Assembly (NCBI GenBank): GCA_027356675.1 | Contig: DAHVXO010000327.1 | Location: 1-20,214 of the forward strand | DNA from: Symbiobacteriaceae bacterium | Lineage (GTDB): Bacteria > Bacillota_E > Symbiobacteriia > Symbiobacteriales > Symbiobacteriaceae | Direction of reading: 5' to 3' | Length of the DNA: 20,214 nt | Shown: one piece after another, positions 6,493 to 14,217 of the stretch | Layout of the letters: each line of letters starts with the position of its first letter | How positions within the stretch are numbered: the stretch's first letter is position 1 | Notes under the pieces: model-generated | What the model was told of the DNA's origin: nothing | The model's database searches: none | Seen by the model: only the letters and a program-made list of their open reading frames with translations | Made by a program: the position numbers and the translations under genes

Positions 6493-8343
6493 TCAGCAAA
6501 GGCTGACCCGGTACTCCCGCAACCAGGTGTCGATCTGTCCCAGGTAGGCGAAGAGCTGGGGCCGGCCCATCAACTGTCCGAACCACGGCATTCCCGTGGC
6601 ATCCCCGTCCTCCAGCGCCAGCGCACGCACCGCTTGCGCGTCCACCACCTGGTGCAGCGGGGCGGTCGGGTCTGCGAGAATCTCCAGCGTCCAATCCCGC
6701 ACGGCCTGATAGTAAGCCGGGTTGTGGGTCTTGGGGTATGGGCTCTTGCGCCGGTAAAGCACATCGTCCGGGAGCCACCCCCGCATCGCTCGCCGTAGGA
6801 TGCCCTTCTCACGGTCATCGCAAGTCTTCATGGCCCAGGGGATGTTCCAGACGTACTCCACCAATCTGTGGTCGCAGAAGGGGACACGGGCTTCCAGCCC
6901 GGAGGCCATGCTCATGCGGTCCTTGCGGTCCAGCAGGGTCGCCATGAACCAGGTCATGTTGAGGTAGAACATCTCCCGCCGCCGCACTGCGAGCGGGTCC
7001 TCTCCGTCCAATTGCGGCATTTCCGACAGGGTTTCTCGGTACCGTTGTGCAATATACTCTTCAGGCGGAATGCGGCGGGCGAGGTTCAGGTCCGGCGACA
7101 GCAAGCCTGCCCGCTCCCGCACCATGCGCACCCAGGGGAAGGTCCCGCCGGTGAGGGCGGCTTCGTTATGGAACCAGGGGTAGCCGCCGAAGACCTCATC
7201 GGCGCACTCGCCGGAGAGGACCACCGTCACCGCCTGCTTGATTTCCCGACAGAATAGGTACAGCGATGCGTCCACATCGGCCATCCCGGGCAGGTCACGT
7301 GCGAGAACGGCCGTCTTCAATGCTCCGACGAGTTCCGGCGTATCCACGGTGATGATGTGATGCCGGGTGCCCAGGTGCTCCGAGACGCGCCGGGCCCATG
7401 GGGCATCGGCGTTGGGCTGAAAGGCACTGGTCTTGAAGAAGCGATCATTGTCGACATAATCGATGGACCAGGTATGGAGCGGGCCGCGGCCCTCTTGTGC
7501 AAACGCCTGGGCCGCGACAGCAGTGATCACGCTGGAATCCAAGCCGCCCGAGAGCAGTGTGGCGATCGGCACATCTGACACCAACTGCCGGTCAATCGCG
7601 TCGGTGACCAGCTCCCGCACTCGCTCAGCGGTCGTAGGGAGGTCGTCGGTGTGACGTGCGCTGCGCAGGGTCCAATAGCGTGCCATGCGGCTGCCGCTGC
7701 GGTCGAGGGTCAGCGAGTGACCGGGCTTCAGTTCCGCGACCCCGCGGAAGACCCCGTGCCCCGGCGTCCGGGAGGGACCCAGGTAGAGAATCTCCGCCAG
7801 GCCCTCGGCGTCGAGTTCAGGGCGGACCAACGGATTCGCCAGCAGGGCCTTCAGCTCCGAGCCGAACAGGAAAGCACTGCCGCGCTGGGCGTAGAACAGC
7901 GGCTTGACGCCCATGCGGTCCCGGGCCATGAACAGCTTCTGCTCCCGCTCATCCCAGATGCCGAAGGCGAAGATGCCGTTGAGGCGCAGGGCGCAGGAGG
8001 GTCCCCATTCGACGTATGCTGCCAGGAGGACCTCGGTATCCGAATGACCACGGAACTTGTGCCCCAGCGCTTCTAGCTCTGCGCGCAGCTCCGGGGTGTT
8101 GTACAGCTCACCGTTATAGACCATGACATAGGTGCGGTCGCCGGCCTGACGCAGCATCGGTTGGGCCCCGCCCTCGGGGTCCACGACCACCAACCGCCTG
8201 TGCCCCAAGGCGGCGGTCGGCGACACCCAATAGCCGTGGGCGTCCGGTCCCCGGCGGGTCAGGGCTGCCGTCATGGCCTCCAGGGTGGGGCGGCGGCGGG
8301 TCAGGTCGGCCTCCCAATCGATCCATCCAGTGATCCCGCACAT
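6493..8343 (-). CDS. asnB: Asparagine synthetase, glutamine-hydrolysing (AsnB/AsnO type)
   Basis: The enzyme makes asparagine from aspartate, ATP and glutamine in the cytoplasm. The 616-residue product begins MCGITGW; removal of Met exposes the Cys2 nucleophile of the class II glutaminase domain (about 2-210). This domain shows RGPDAHG (31-37), GHRRL (48-52) and YNGE (76-79). The synthetase domain has the PPi loop SGGLDSS (265-271) and SGECADEVFGGYPW (377-390). The frame is open for 106 more codons upstream, but the Cys2 requirement and GGAGG 10 bases upstream fix the start at 8343. The N-terminus recalls Bacillus AsnO, used in sporulation, which suits a spo0A neighbourhood, but that assignment is inference. 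It is divergent from the M3 peptidase gene (118-base gap) and leads a two-gene unit with the GNAT-like gene. Confidence 0.93.
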   Translation of the reverse strand: MCGITGWIDWEADLTRRRPTLEAMTAALTRRGPDAHGYWVSPTAALGHRRLVVVDPEGGAQPMLRQAGDRTYVMVYNGELYNTPELRAELEALGHKFRGHSDTEVLLAAYVEWGPSCALRLNGIFAFGIWDEREQKLFMARDRMGVKPLFYAQRGSAFLFGSELKALLANPLVRPELDAEGLAEILYLGPSRTPGHGVFRGVAELKPGHSLTLDRSGSRMARYWTLRSARHTDDLPTTAERVRELVTDAIDRQLVSDVPIATLLSGGLDSSVITAVAAQAFAQEGRGPLHTWSIDYVDNDRFFKTSAFQPNADAPWARRVSEHLGTRHHIITVDTPELVGALKTAVLARDLPGMADVDASLYLFCREIKQAVTVVLSGECADEVFGGYPWFHNEAALTGGTFPWVRMVRERAGLLSPDLNLARRIPPEEYIAQRYRETLSEMPQLDGEDPLAVRRREMFYLNMTWFMATLLDRKDRMSMASGLEARVPFCDHRLVEYVWNIPWAMKTCDDREKGILRRAMRGWLPDDVLYRRKSPYPKTHNPAYYQAVRDWTLEILADPTAPLHQVVDAQAVRALALEDGDATGMPWFGQLMGRPQLFAYLGQIDTWLREYRVSLC

Positions 8344-8461
8344 CGGTATCATCCCTCCGGATGCTCCATGGTACTCGGAGCCCTTCCGGAGGTGCCTGTC
8401 CCAGCACCGTGCGCAGGCCCCATACCGACCGTCACAGGAAAGCGAGTTGGTTCTCTTGACC

Positions 8462-10252
8462 ATGGTCCTTCCACAAACCTGGAATTTGGAAGCGTTCTTC
8501 GATGGTGGCAGCGATTCGCCCGCCCTGGCTGCTAGCCTCGAGGCACTCGAGCGCGACTTCACGGACCTGACGCGCCAGGTCGGGGGGCTGACCACCCCGG
8601 ACAGCCCCGCTGCGATCGATCGTTGGTGCGAGGCGTTGGATCGGCTGCAAGGGCTGGGCAAGCAGTTGGGCCAGGCCGGGTCCTTCGTCTATTGCCTGAC
8701 GGCCCAGAATGTGCGGGATGAACCGGCCAAGCTGCTGTTTGGCCGCGTGATGCAGATTGATGCGATCCTGGAGGCGGCGGGCAACGACCTGGACGCCAAG
8801 GTGCTCGCTGTACCGGCCGATGACTGGAAGGCCCTCCTGGCTGACCCGCGGATCCAGCCCATCGCTTTTCCGCTGAACGAGCGCCGGGTGCGGGCGAAGG
8901 ACCGGATGGATCCGTCCCGTGAAACCCTGGCCACCGACCTGGCGGTCGATGGGTATCACGGTTGGGGGATGCTGTGGGATACGATCGCGGGGCGAATCAC
9001 CATCCCGTTTGAAAAGGATGGCAAGACGGAGCAGCTCTTCGTAGGTCAGGCTGCAAATAAGTTCTCGGAGCCTGACCGCACGGTACGGGCACAGCTCTTT
9101 GCCAATTGGGAAGCCGCCTGGGGCAAGGAGTCTGAGCTGATCGCCGCGACGCTCAACCACGTGAGCGGGTTCCGGCTCAATCTCTACCGCCAGCGGGGCT
9201 GGGAGTCGGTGCTCAAGGAGCCCCTGGAGAACAACCGCATGAGCGAGGCCACGCTTTGGGCGATGTGGGATGCGGTCTCCGCGGCTAAGGGGAAGCTGCT
9301 TGAATATCTGAAGCGGCGGGCAAAGCTACTGGGCTGTGAAGGCATCAACTGGTATGATCTTGATGCGCCCCTGACCAGGGCGACCCACAAGGTCTCCTAT
9401 GATGAAGCGGCCGGGTTCATCATCGATCAGTTTGGGCGTTTCAGCCCGCGCATGGCGCGGTTCGCCCAGAACGCCTTTGCCAAGGCGTGGATCGAAGCCG
9501 AGGACCGGCCCGGCAAGATGCCCGGCGGCTTTTGCACCGACTTCCCGCAACACGGGGAGAGCCGCATCTTCATGACCTTTGGCGGGGAGCCCTCCAGCGT
9601 TTCGACCCTGGCCCACGAGCTGGGTCATGGCTACCACACAGACGTCATGACCGACCTGCCGCCGTTGACCCAGCGGTATGCCATGAATGTGGCGGAGACG
9701 GCGTCCACCTTTGCCGAACTCATCACCGTGAACGCCGCGGTTGCGCAGGCCCCCGGCATGGAGGAGAAGCTCGCCCTCTTGGACGAGAAGCTGGGCAACG
9801 CCGTGCGGTATCTGATGAACATCCACTCCCGGTTCTTGTTCGAGACCGCATTTTACGATGCCCGTAGGAAGGGACCCTTGAGTATCGACCAGTTGAACGA
9901 GCTGATGCTGAAGGCGCAGAAGGAAGGGTACCAGAACGGTTTGGGAGTGTACCATCCGCTCTTCTGGGCGTCCAAGGGCCACTTCTATAGCACTGGGGCG
10001 CCGTTCTACAACTTTCCCTATACGTTCGGTTTCCTCTTCAGCGCCGGGATCTACGCCCGTGCGATGGAGGAGGGGCCCCGCTTCGAGCAGCGTTACGTCG
10101 ACCTGCTGCGGGACACCGGTCGGGCCACGGTTGAAGACCTGGCGGCCCGCCATCTGGGGGCGGATCTGACCCGCCCGGACTTCTGGCTGACCGGGGTCCA
10201 TCTGTTCATGCGCGACGCCGACGAGTTCCTGCGGTTGACAGCGGATCGCTAA
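8462..10252 (+). CDS. M3-family oligoendopeptidase (PepF-like)
   Basis: This zinc metallopeptidase cleaves oligopeptides inside the cell. The 596-residue length is normal for the family. The zinc-binding HELGH motif is at 385-389, with the third ligand Glu412 in NVAETAST. Other family signatures are GGFCTDFPQHGESRIF (about 355-370) and a C-terminal HPLFWASKGHFYSTGAPFYN segment (about 498-517). The N-terminus MVLPQTWNLEAFF fits the usual start of these enzymes. There is no strong ribosome binding site at normal distance from ATG 8462; an in-frame TTG at 8447 has AGGAA 6 bases upstream and may be the real start, adding five residues. The frame extends further back to 8273, but that would overlap the asparagine synthetase coding region. 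A strong hairpin follows the stop. Confidence 0.92.
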   Translation: MVLPQTWNLEAFFDGGSDSPALAASLEALERDFTDLTRQVGGLTTPDSPAAIDRWCEALDRLQGLGKQLGQAGSFVYCLTAQNVRDEPAKLLFGRVMQIDAILEAAGNDLDAKVLAVPADDWKALLADPRIQPIAFPLNERRVRAKDRMDPSRETLATDLAVDGYHGWGMLWDTIAGRITIPFEKDGKTEQLFVGQAANKFSEPDRTVRAQLFANWEAAWGKESELIAATLNHVSGFRLNLYRQRGWESVLKEPLENNRMSEATLWAMWDAVSAAKGKLLEYLKRRAKLLGCEGINWYDLDAPLTRATHKVSYDEAAGFIIDQFGRFSPRMARFAQNAFAKAWIEAEDRPGKMPGGFCTDFPQHGESRIFMTFGGEPSSVSTLAHELGHGYHTDVMTDLPPLTQRYAMNVAETASTFAELITVNAAVAQAPGMEEKLALLDEKLGNAVRYLMNIHSRFLFETAFYDARRKGPLSIDQLNELMLKAQKEGYQNGLGVYHPLFWASKGHFYSTGAPFYNFPYTFGFLFSAGIYARAMEEGPRFEQRYVDLLRDTGRATVEDLAARHLGADLTRPDFWLTGVHLFMRDADEFLRLTADR

Positions 10253-10267
10253 AGGGTACGCGGCAAA

Positions 10268-10295
10268 GCAGCCACCCCCGGCCGGGGGTGGCTGC
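10268..10295 (+). terminator. Perfect 28-base palindrome after the M3 peptidase gene
   Basis: GCAGCCACCCCCGG is followed immediately by its exact reverse complement. In RNA this gives a very stable GC-rich hairpin with a minimal loop, 16 bases after the peptidase stop. There is no U-run on the plus strand, so it may be a terminator of the U-less type or a 3'-end protecting hairpin. Confidence 0.6.
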
Positions 10296-10354
10296 ACGGT
10301 TGCCCGGCCCCACTGGATCTGGTATCGTGGAACAGAGACGGGGAGGGATCCCGG

Positions 10355-11170
10355 TTGGAAGTCATCGCCTTTGTGGGGCCGGCGGGGAGCGGTAAGAGCC
10401 ACCGGGCCGGCATCATTGCGCATCAACAGGAGTGCGAGTTGATCATCGACGACGGGCTCCTGATTCGCGACGGCAAGATCATCGCCGGGACGAGCGCGAA
10501 GCGCGAGGACAACAAGATGGCCGCGGTGCGCCGGGCCATCTTCCATGAGAAGGATCACCGGGACGAGGTACGCACGGCGCTCTGGGGCAGCAAGCTCAAG
10601 AAGGTACTGATCCTGGGGACATCGGATGACATGATCGTCCGCATTTGCGATGCCTTGGATCTACCGCACCCGGATCAGACGGTCCGGATCGAGGAGATTG
10701 CCTCCCCGGCACAAATCCGGCTGGCGCGCCGAAAGCGCCGGCAGGAAGGCAAACACGTCATTCCGGCGCCTACGTTCGAGGTGAAGAAGACGTTCTCAGG
10801 CTACATGGTGGATCCGCTGCGGTTCTTTATGAAGCGGGACTCGGATCCGGAAGCCGTTGCGATGGAGAAGTCGGTGGTCCGGCCCACGTTCAGCTCGCTG
10901 GGGCGGTTCTTCATCGCCGACACCGTGGTGGCGGCCATCGCGACCCGGGCGGCCGAGCAGGTGGATGGCGTTGGGCGGGTCGGCAAGGTTGTGGTGGAGA
11001 GCCGCCGGGACGGGGTCTTGCTCGACGTGGAGATCATCCTGCGATACGGGCATCCGGTCTGGGAGGCGCTGCAGGAGGCTCAGCGCTCCGTGGCCCGGCA
11101 GATTGAGCACATGACGGCCTTGAATGTTTTGGAGGTCAATCTGGAAGCTCGTCGGTTGATGGTGGAATAA
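10355..11170 (+). CDS. P-loop NTPase/kinase-like domain fused to an Asp23/Gls24 domain
   Basis: The 271-residue protein begins with a Walker A motif (GPAGSGKS, residues 8-15) and a possible acidic second site (ELIIDDG, about 28-34). The middle (about 50-180) is charged, with a strongly basic stretch at 122-134 (IRLARRKRRQEGK). The last 85 or so residues (about 185-271, from FFIADTVVAAIATRAAEQVDGV to VNLEARRLMVE) look like an Asp23/Gls24 (alkaline shock, envelope stress) domain: repeated beta-alpha elements with VDGVGRV and the final NVLEVNL strand. No membrane segment is seen. TTG 10355 was chosen because GGAGG lies 8 bases upstream. It appears monocistronic. A nucleotide-dependent role connected to envelope or cell-surface homeostasis is a guess from the domain pairing; the function is not known to me. 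Confidence 0.8.
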   Translation: MEVIAFVGPAGSGKSHRAGIIAHQQECELIIDDGLLIRDGKIIAGTSAKREDNKMAAVRRAIFHEKDHRDEVRTALWGSKLKKVLILGTSDDMIVRICDALDLPHPDQTVRIEEIASPAQIRLARRKRRQEGKHVIPAPTFEVKKTFSGYMVDPLRFFMKRDSDPEAVAMEKSVVRPTFSSLGRFFIADTVVAAIATRAAEQVDGVGRVGKVVVESRRDGVLLDVEIILRYGHPVWEALQEAQRSVARQIEHMTALNVLEVNLEARRLMVE

Positions 11171-11172
11171 GG

Positions 11173-11209
11173 AACCCCCGCACTTTTCTCCGTGAAGGTC
11201 GCGGGGGTT
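11173..11209. terminator. Bidirectional terminator between convergent genes
   Basis: AACCCCCGC (11173-11181) pairs perfectly with GCGGGGGTT (11201-11209) across a 19-base loop. It lies 2 bases after the stop of the P-loop/Asp23 gene and 14 bases beyond the stop of the convergent small gene, so it can serve both strands. U-runs are short on either side. Confidence 0.75.
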
Positions 11210-11223
11210 TGCGCGTCTGAACT

Positions 11224-11544
11224 CTACTCGGCCGGGGCCTTGGGACCTGGGCGCCGGCCCGGCGCGGTCTTGCGCCCGGGGGCGGGGGCGCCCTGTGCGT
11301 CGGGTGGCGCTGGCCAGACCCGGCCGAGGACGGAGAGCAGTTGCGTCAGGTTACCCCTGAAGCTGATGCTGCCTTCGCTTTCCCCCGGCAGCCCGGAGAT
11401 GCAGTTTGCGCTAAGCCGGACTTCCATGCCGTCGAGGTTTCCCTCTGCGCTGACGCGGCTCTCCAGGAGATTGACTGCGCGCTCGGCCACTTTCATGCGG
11501 CGACGGCGGCAGGCGTCCAGCAGGTCCGCCTTTCCTTCGATCAA
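11224..11544 (-). CDS. Small protein of unknown function
   Basis: I do not recognise this 106-residue product. It starts with a basic helix-like segment (MIEGKADLLDACRRRRMKVAERAVNLL, described by its charge pattern), continues with an alternating, probably beta-strand region (about 31-65), and ends in a proline-, alanine- and arginine-rich tail (about 75-106), likely disordered. The TTG at 11544 was chosen because AAGGAGG ends 6 bases upstream; the ATG two codons earlier abuts the ribosome binding site. A good -10 box (TATAAT on the minus strand) lies about 50 bases upstream, and the gene shares a terminator with its convergent neighbour. These signals support a real gene. It is divergent from pstS. 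Confidence 0.6.
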   Translation of the reverse strand: MIEGKADLLDACRRRRMKVAERAVNLLESRVSAEGNLDGMEVRLSANCISGLPGESEGSISFRGNLTQLLSVLGRVWPAPPDAQGAPAPGRKTAPGRRPGPKAPAE

Positions 11545-11590
11545 CTGCATCCTCCTTCACGTCGGTTGCCGTGCATGGCATTAGGATGTC

Positions 11591-11619
11591 ATTATAGCCC
11601 GACATTGCTGCAGTCACCA
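11591..11619 (-). promoter_or_regulatory. Putative promoter of the small unknown gene
   Basis: A consensus -10 box, TATAAT, is read on the minus strand at 11591-11596. A weak -35 (TGGTGA) sits 17 bases upstream at 11614-11619. It points towards the small gene that starts at 11544. Confidence 0.5.
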
Positions 11620-11673
11620 GCGATCGCGTTACCGGAACCTGTTGGCATTTGCTGTACGCGCAGCCCTCTCGCC

Positions 11674-11701
11674 CGCTGGGGCGTCAGCGCTTTTTTAGCG
11701 C
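11674..11701 (+). terminator. Terminator-like hairpin with overlapping alternative hairpin in the pstS leader
   Basis: CGCTG (11674-11678) and CAGCG (11685-11689) form a short stem followed by CTTTTTT, a terminator-like shape on the plus strand. An alternative stem, GCGCT (11687-11691) with AGCGC (11697-11701), shares bases with the first, so only one can form at a time. The element lies 36 bases before the pstS start, with no plus-strand gene end nearby to need a terminator. Confidence 0.45.
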
Positions 11702-11736
11702 GGTAGGAGGGCACACTGGGGGCGGAGGTGCGTGCG

Positions 11737-12528
11737 ATGTGGCACCGACGCATCGTTTTCGTGGTGATGTTGTGCGCGGTGGCGAGTTTGGCAGCCTGCG
11801 GTGGCCGGCCTAGCGGCCTCTCGGTGGCCGGGTCTACGTCCGCCCAGCCACTGACGGAGGTGCTGGCAGAGGCATATGTCGCGGCGGGTGGAGAGCGCGT
11901 GCGTGTCCAGGGCGGCGGGTCCACCGCCGGCGTTCACGCCGTGCTTGCCGGCGTGGCGGACCTCGCCGCTGTCTCCCGTACTCTTTCGGCGGAGGAGACA
12001 AGGCAGGGGTTGAAGGCGCATATCATCGCGTACGACGTCTTGACGATCATCGTGCATCCGGCGAACCCGGTCTCGCCGCTCACCACGCGCCAAGTGCGCG
12101 CAATCTTCGCCGGTGAAATCCGGGACTGGGCAGGTGTGGGGAGCCGGGGTGGGCGGATCCATGTGATCAGCCGGGAGGCCGGGTCGGGATCGCGGGAAGC
12201 ATTTCGTGAAGCGGTCGGCAGCATCACCCCCTCCGCCCTGGTCCAGGGGAGTGCGGGGGCGATCCGGGCCGCGGTGGCGCAGGACCCGCAGGCGATCGGG
12301 TACGTGAGCCTCGGGGCCGCTCACGCCGGCGGGGTGCGGTCGGTGGCGGTTGACGGGCGCACCCCGGGGGGCGCCGGGTACCGGCTGGTCCGGCCGATTG
12401 CCCTCGTAGCCCTGGGGCAGCCGAAGTCAGGCGCAGTCGGGTTCGTTCGCTTTGCGCTGAGCACGGCGGGCCAGCGGTTGGTGGCAAGCGAGGGGTTGGT
12501 GCCAGTGCATGCGGGCCTTGCGCGGTAG
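11737..12528 (+). CDS. pstS: Phosphate ABC transporter substrate-binding lipoprotein PstS
   Basis: PstS binds orthophosphate outside the membrane and delivers it to PstCA. The 263-residue protein has a lipoprotein signal: positive MWHRR, a hydrophobic core, and a lipobox ending LAAC with the lipidated Cys21. Phosphate-binding loops of the family are visible: AGSTSAQPL just after the signal, the GGGSTAGVHAVLAGVADLA segment, and SREAGSGSREAF (about 146-157). The canonical SGSG loop is altered to GGGSTAG, which is a modest variation. ATG 11737 was chosen because GGAGG lies 8 bases upstream; the GTG at 11728 overlaps that site. It is the first gene of a pstSCAB operon and overlaps pstC. No clear Pho box was found upstream. 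Confidence 0.9.
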   Translation: MWHRRIVFVVMLCAVASLAACGGRPSGLSVAGSTSAQPLTEVLAEAYVAAGGERVRVQGGGSTAGVHAVLAGVADLAAVSRTLSAEETRQGLKAHIIAYDVLTIIVHPANPVSPLTTRQVRAIFAGEIRDWAGVGSRGGRIHVISREAGSGSREAFREAVGSITPSALVQGSAGAIRAAVAQDPQAIGYVSLGAAHAGGVRSVAVDGRTPGGAGYRLVRPIALVALGQPKSGAVGFVRFALSTAGQRLVASEGLVPVHAGLAR

Positions 12529-13345
12529 AATCATGTGGGACCGGTGGGTTCAGGGCGCTCTGCTGTTGTGTGCGCTGACCGCTGCCACCGCAGTGATTCT
12601 GATCGCGTTTTTCGTGGCGATGGAGGGCAGCCAGGCTTTGCGGGACGTGTTGGGCGCAATCTGGGATCCCGAGGCAGGGCAGTATGGGATGCTGCCGCTA
12701 TTGTGGGGCTCGCTGGCTGTAACGGCAGGGGCGCTGGCACTGGCGGGGCCACTGGGGCTGGGGATGGCCCTGTTCCTCACTGAGGTGACACCGGTGCCCG
12801 TCGCAGCGCTCGTACGGCCCCTGCTTCAGTCCCTGGCCGGGATTCCTAGCGTGGTCTACGGGTTCGTGGGACTCAGCCTGGTGGTCCCGGCGATCCGGTG
12901 CGGGCTGGGGGGGCCCGGGTTCAGCGTCCTCGCCGGGGCTGTGGTGCTGGGGGTCATGGTGCTCCCTACCATCGCTGCCGTGGCTGAGAATGCACTGCGT
13001 GCACTGCCCGGGACCTACCGGGAGGGCGCCGCAGCGCTGGGCGCGACGCCATGGCAGACTGTGCAGCGGGTCCTGCTGCCCGCCGCCCGCCGGGGGGTGG
13101 CCACGGCGGTCGTCCTGGGGTTGGGGCGGGCGCTGGGAGAGACCATGGCCGTTGTGCTGGTCACGGGTAACGTGGCAGCGGCGCCGCACAGCCTCTTGGA
13201 TCCGGTGCGCACCCTGACCGCCAACATCGCATTGGAGATGGGTTACGCCACCGGGCTGCACCGGTCGGCGCTGTTCGCAACGGGGACCCTGCTGCTCGCG
13301 GCGGTCCTGACGGTCGATGCCGTGGCCCGCCGGATCGGGCGCTAG
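12509..13345 (+). CDS. pstC: Phosphate ABC transporter permease PstC
   Basis: This is one of two integral membrane subunits forming the phosphate channel with PstA. The 278-residue protein has about six hydrophobic segments (near residues 15-40, 64-92, 100-127, 135-160, 190-216 and 250-275). The conserved cytoplasmic EAA-type loop that contacts PstB reads REGAAALGATPWQTVQRVLLPAA (starting near residue 172). LAGIPSVVYGFVGL near the middle is characteristic of PstC/PstA. The start is uncertain: ATG 12509 overlaps pstS by 20 bases, while in-frame ATG 12533 lies 5 bases after the pstS stop; neither has a strong ribosome binding site, suggesting translational coupling to pstS. Confidence 0.9.
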   Translation: MRALRGRIMWDRWVQGALLLCALTAATAVILIAFFVAMEGSQALRDVLGAIWDPEAGQYGMLPLLWGSLAVTAGALALAGPLGLGMALFLTEVTPVPVAALVRPLLQSLAGIPSVVYGFVGLSLVVPAIRCGLGGPGFSVLAGAVVLGVMVLPTIAAVAENALRALPGTYREGAAALGATPWQTVQRVLLPAARRGVATAVVLGLGRALGETMAVVLVTGNVAAAPHSLLDPVRTLTANIALEMGYATGLHRSALFATGTLLLAAVLTVDAVARRIGR

Positions 13346-13390
13346 GCGCTGTGCGGTGTGGACGGGCCAACTGGGTGGGGAGATGAACGC

Positions 13391-13420
13391 ATGGGTCGGG
13401 ACTGGTGCGGCGGATCATGA
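13391..13420 (+). CDS. Possible nine-codon leader reading frame before pstA
   Basis: ATG 13391 is preceded by GTGGGGAG at 8-base spacing and encodes MGRDWCGGS before TGA at 13418-13420. That stop overlaps the pstA ATG at 13417 in an ATGA arrangement. pstA itself lacks a good ribosome binding site, so translation of this short frame could deliver ribosomes to pstA. It is too short to be supported by coding statistics. Confidence 0.25.
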   Translation: MGRDWCGGS

Positions 13421-14217
13421 AGGCCATACTGAGCGGCCTGGCCCTTGTCGTGATGGGAATGCTGGCAGGGCTGCTGGGACTGCTCTTCGTCAGGGGCGCC
13501 GGAAGCCTGTCCGTGGGGTTCTTGTTGGATATGCCAAGCCGGGCGGGGCGGGAGGGTGGCATCCTGCCCGTGCTGCTCTCTACGGGACTCCTGGCGGGGC
13601 TGGCCCTGGCCGTGGCGACGCCTGTCGGTGTCGCCACGGCCACGTATCTGCAGGAGTACGCCCGTCCGGGACCGCTGGTCGACCTGATGCGAACCCTGAC
13701 TGGCGCTCTCGCCGGCGTGCCCAGCATCGTCTTCGGGCTGTTTGGCTTCAGCCTCTTCGTGATCCGGCTCGGCTGGGGCTGGTCCCTTGCCTCCGGCGGG
13801 GCCACGCTTGCCCTCATGCTCCTGCCCACGCTCATCCGTACGACGGAGGAGGCACTGGCGGGGGTGCCCTCCGACCTGCGTGAGGGCGCGGCTGCCCTGG
13901 GTGCCGCGCGCTGGGAAGCCATGTTGCGCGTCATTCTCCCCGCAGCAGCGCCGGGCATCCTGGCCGGGGCCATCCTGGCCCTGGGGCGAGCCCTGGGCGA
14001 GACGGCGGCCGTCCTCCTGACCGCCGGGAGCGATCCCAGCCTGCCCCGCTCCTTGGGGGACCCCGGGCGGTCGCTCGCCATCCATCTCTATTTGCTGGTC
14101 ACGGAGGGGCAGGCTGACGGGCGCGCCTACGCGACCGCCCTGGTGTTGGTCGGGGGCGTGCTCATCGTCAACTTGGCTGCCAACCTGACCATGGAAAGGT
14201 GGCGACAAGGCCGGTGA
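13417..14217 (+). CDS. pstA: Phosphate ABC transporter permease PstA
   Basis: This is the second membrane subunit of the phosphate channel. The 266-residue protein shows about six hydrophobic segments, with the first starting at the N-terminus (MKAILSGLALVVMG). The family signature ALAGVPSIVFGLFGFSLF lies near the middle, and the coupling loop is REGAAALGAARWEAMLRVIL (about 155-174) followed by LGRALGETAAVLL. PstC and PstA here share visible similarity, as usual for this pair. ATG 13417 was chosen as the typical short N-terminus; GTG 13405 is an alternative. The gene starts 71 bases after pstC and overlaps the start of pstB by 4 bases (GTGA), a common sign of coupled translation. Confidence 0.9.
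   Translation: MKAILSGLALVVMGMLAGLLGLLFVRGAGSLSVGFLLDMPSRAGREGGILPVLLSTGLLAGLALAVATPVGVATATYLQEYARPGPLVDLMRTLTGALAGVPSIVFGLFGFSLFVIRLGWGWSLASGGATLALMLLPTLIRTTEEALAGVPSDLREGAAALGAARWEAMLRVILPAAAPGILAGAILALGRALGETAAVLLTAGSDPSLPRSLGDPGRSLAIHLYLLVTEGQADGRAYATALVLVGGVLIVNLAANLTMERWRQGR

Noticed and set aside
5268..6506. Long 412-codon plus-strand frame opposite the GNAT-like gene
   Set aside because: It is antisense to a frame with good start signals and recognisable motifs; long antisense frames are common in GC-rich DNA, and the translation has no family features.
8344..8461. T-box or other riboswitch between asparagine synthetase and the M3 peptidase
   Set aside because: The 118-base divergent gap shows no T-box sequence, terminator/antiterminator pair or known riboswitch core.
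8344..8661. N-terminal extension of the asparagine synthetase frame
   Set aside because: The glutaminase nucleophile must be Cys2 after Met removal (MCGITGW), and the extension would overlap the divergent peptidase gene.
13161..14208. Overlapping minus-strand frames (about 290-306 codons) opposite pstC and pstA
   Set aside because: The products are Arg/Pro/Ser-rich low-complexity translations typical of shadows of membrane-protein genes in GC-rich DNA.
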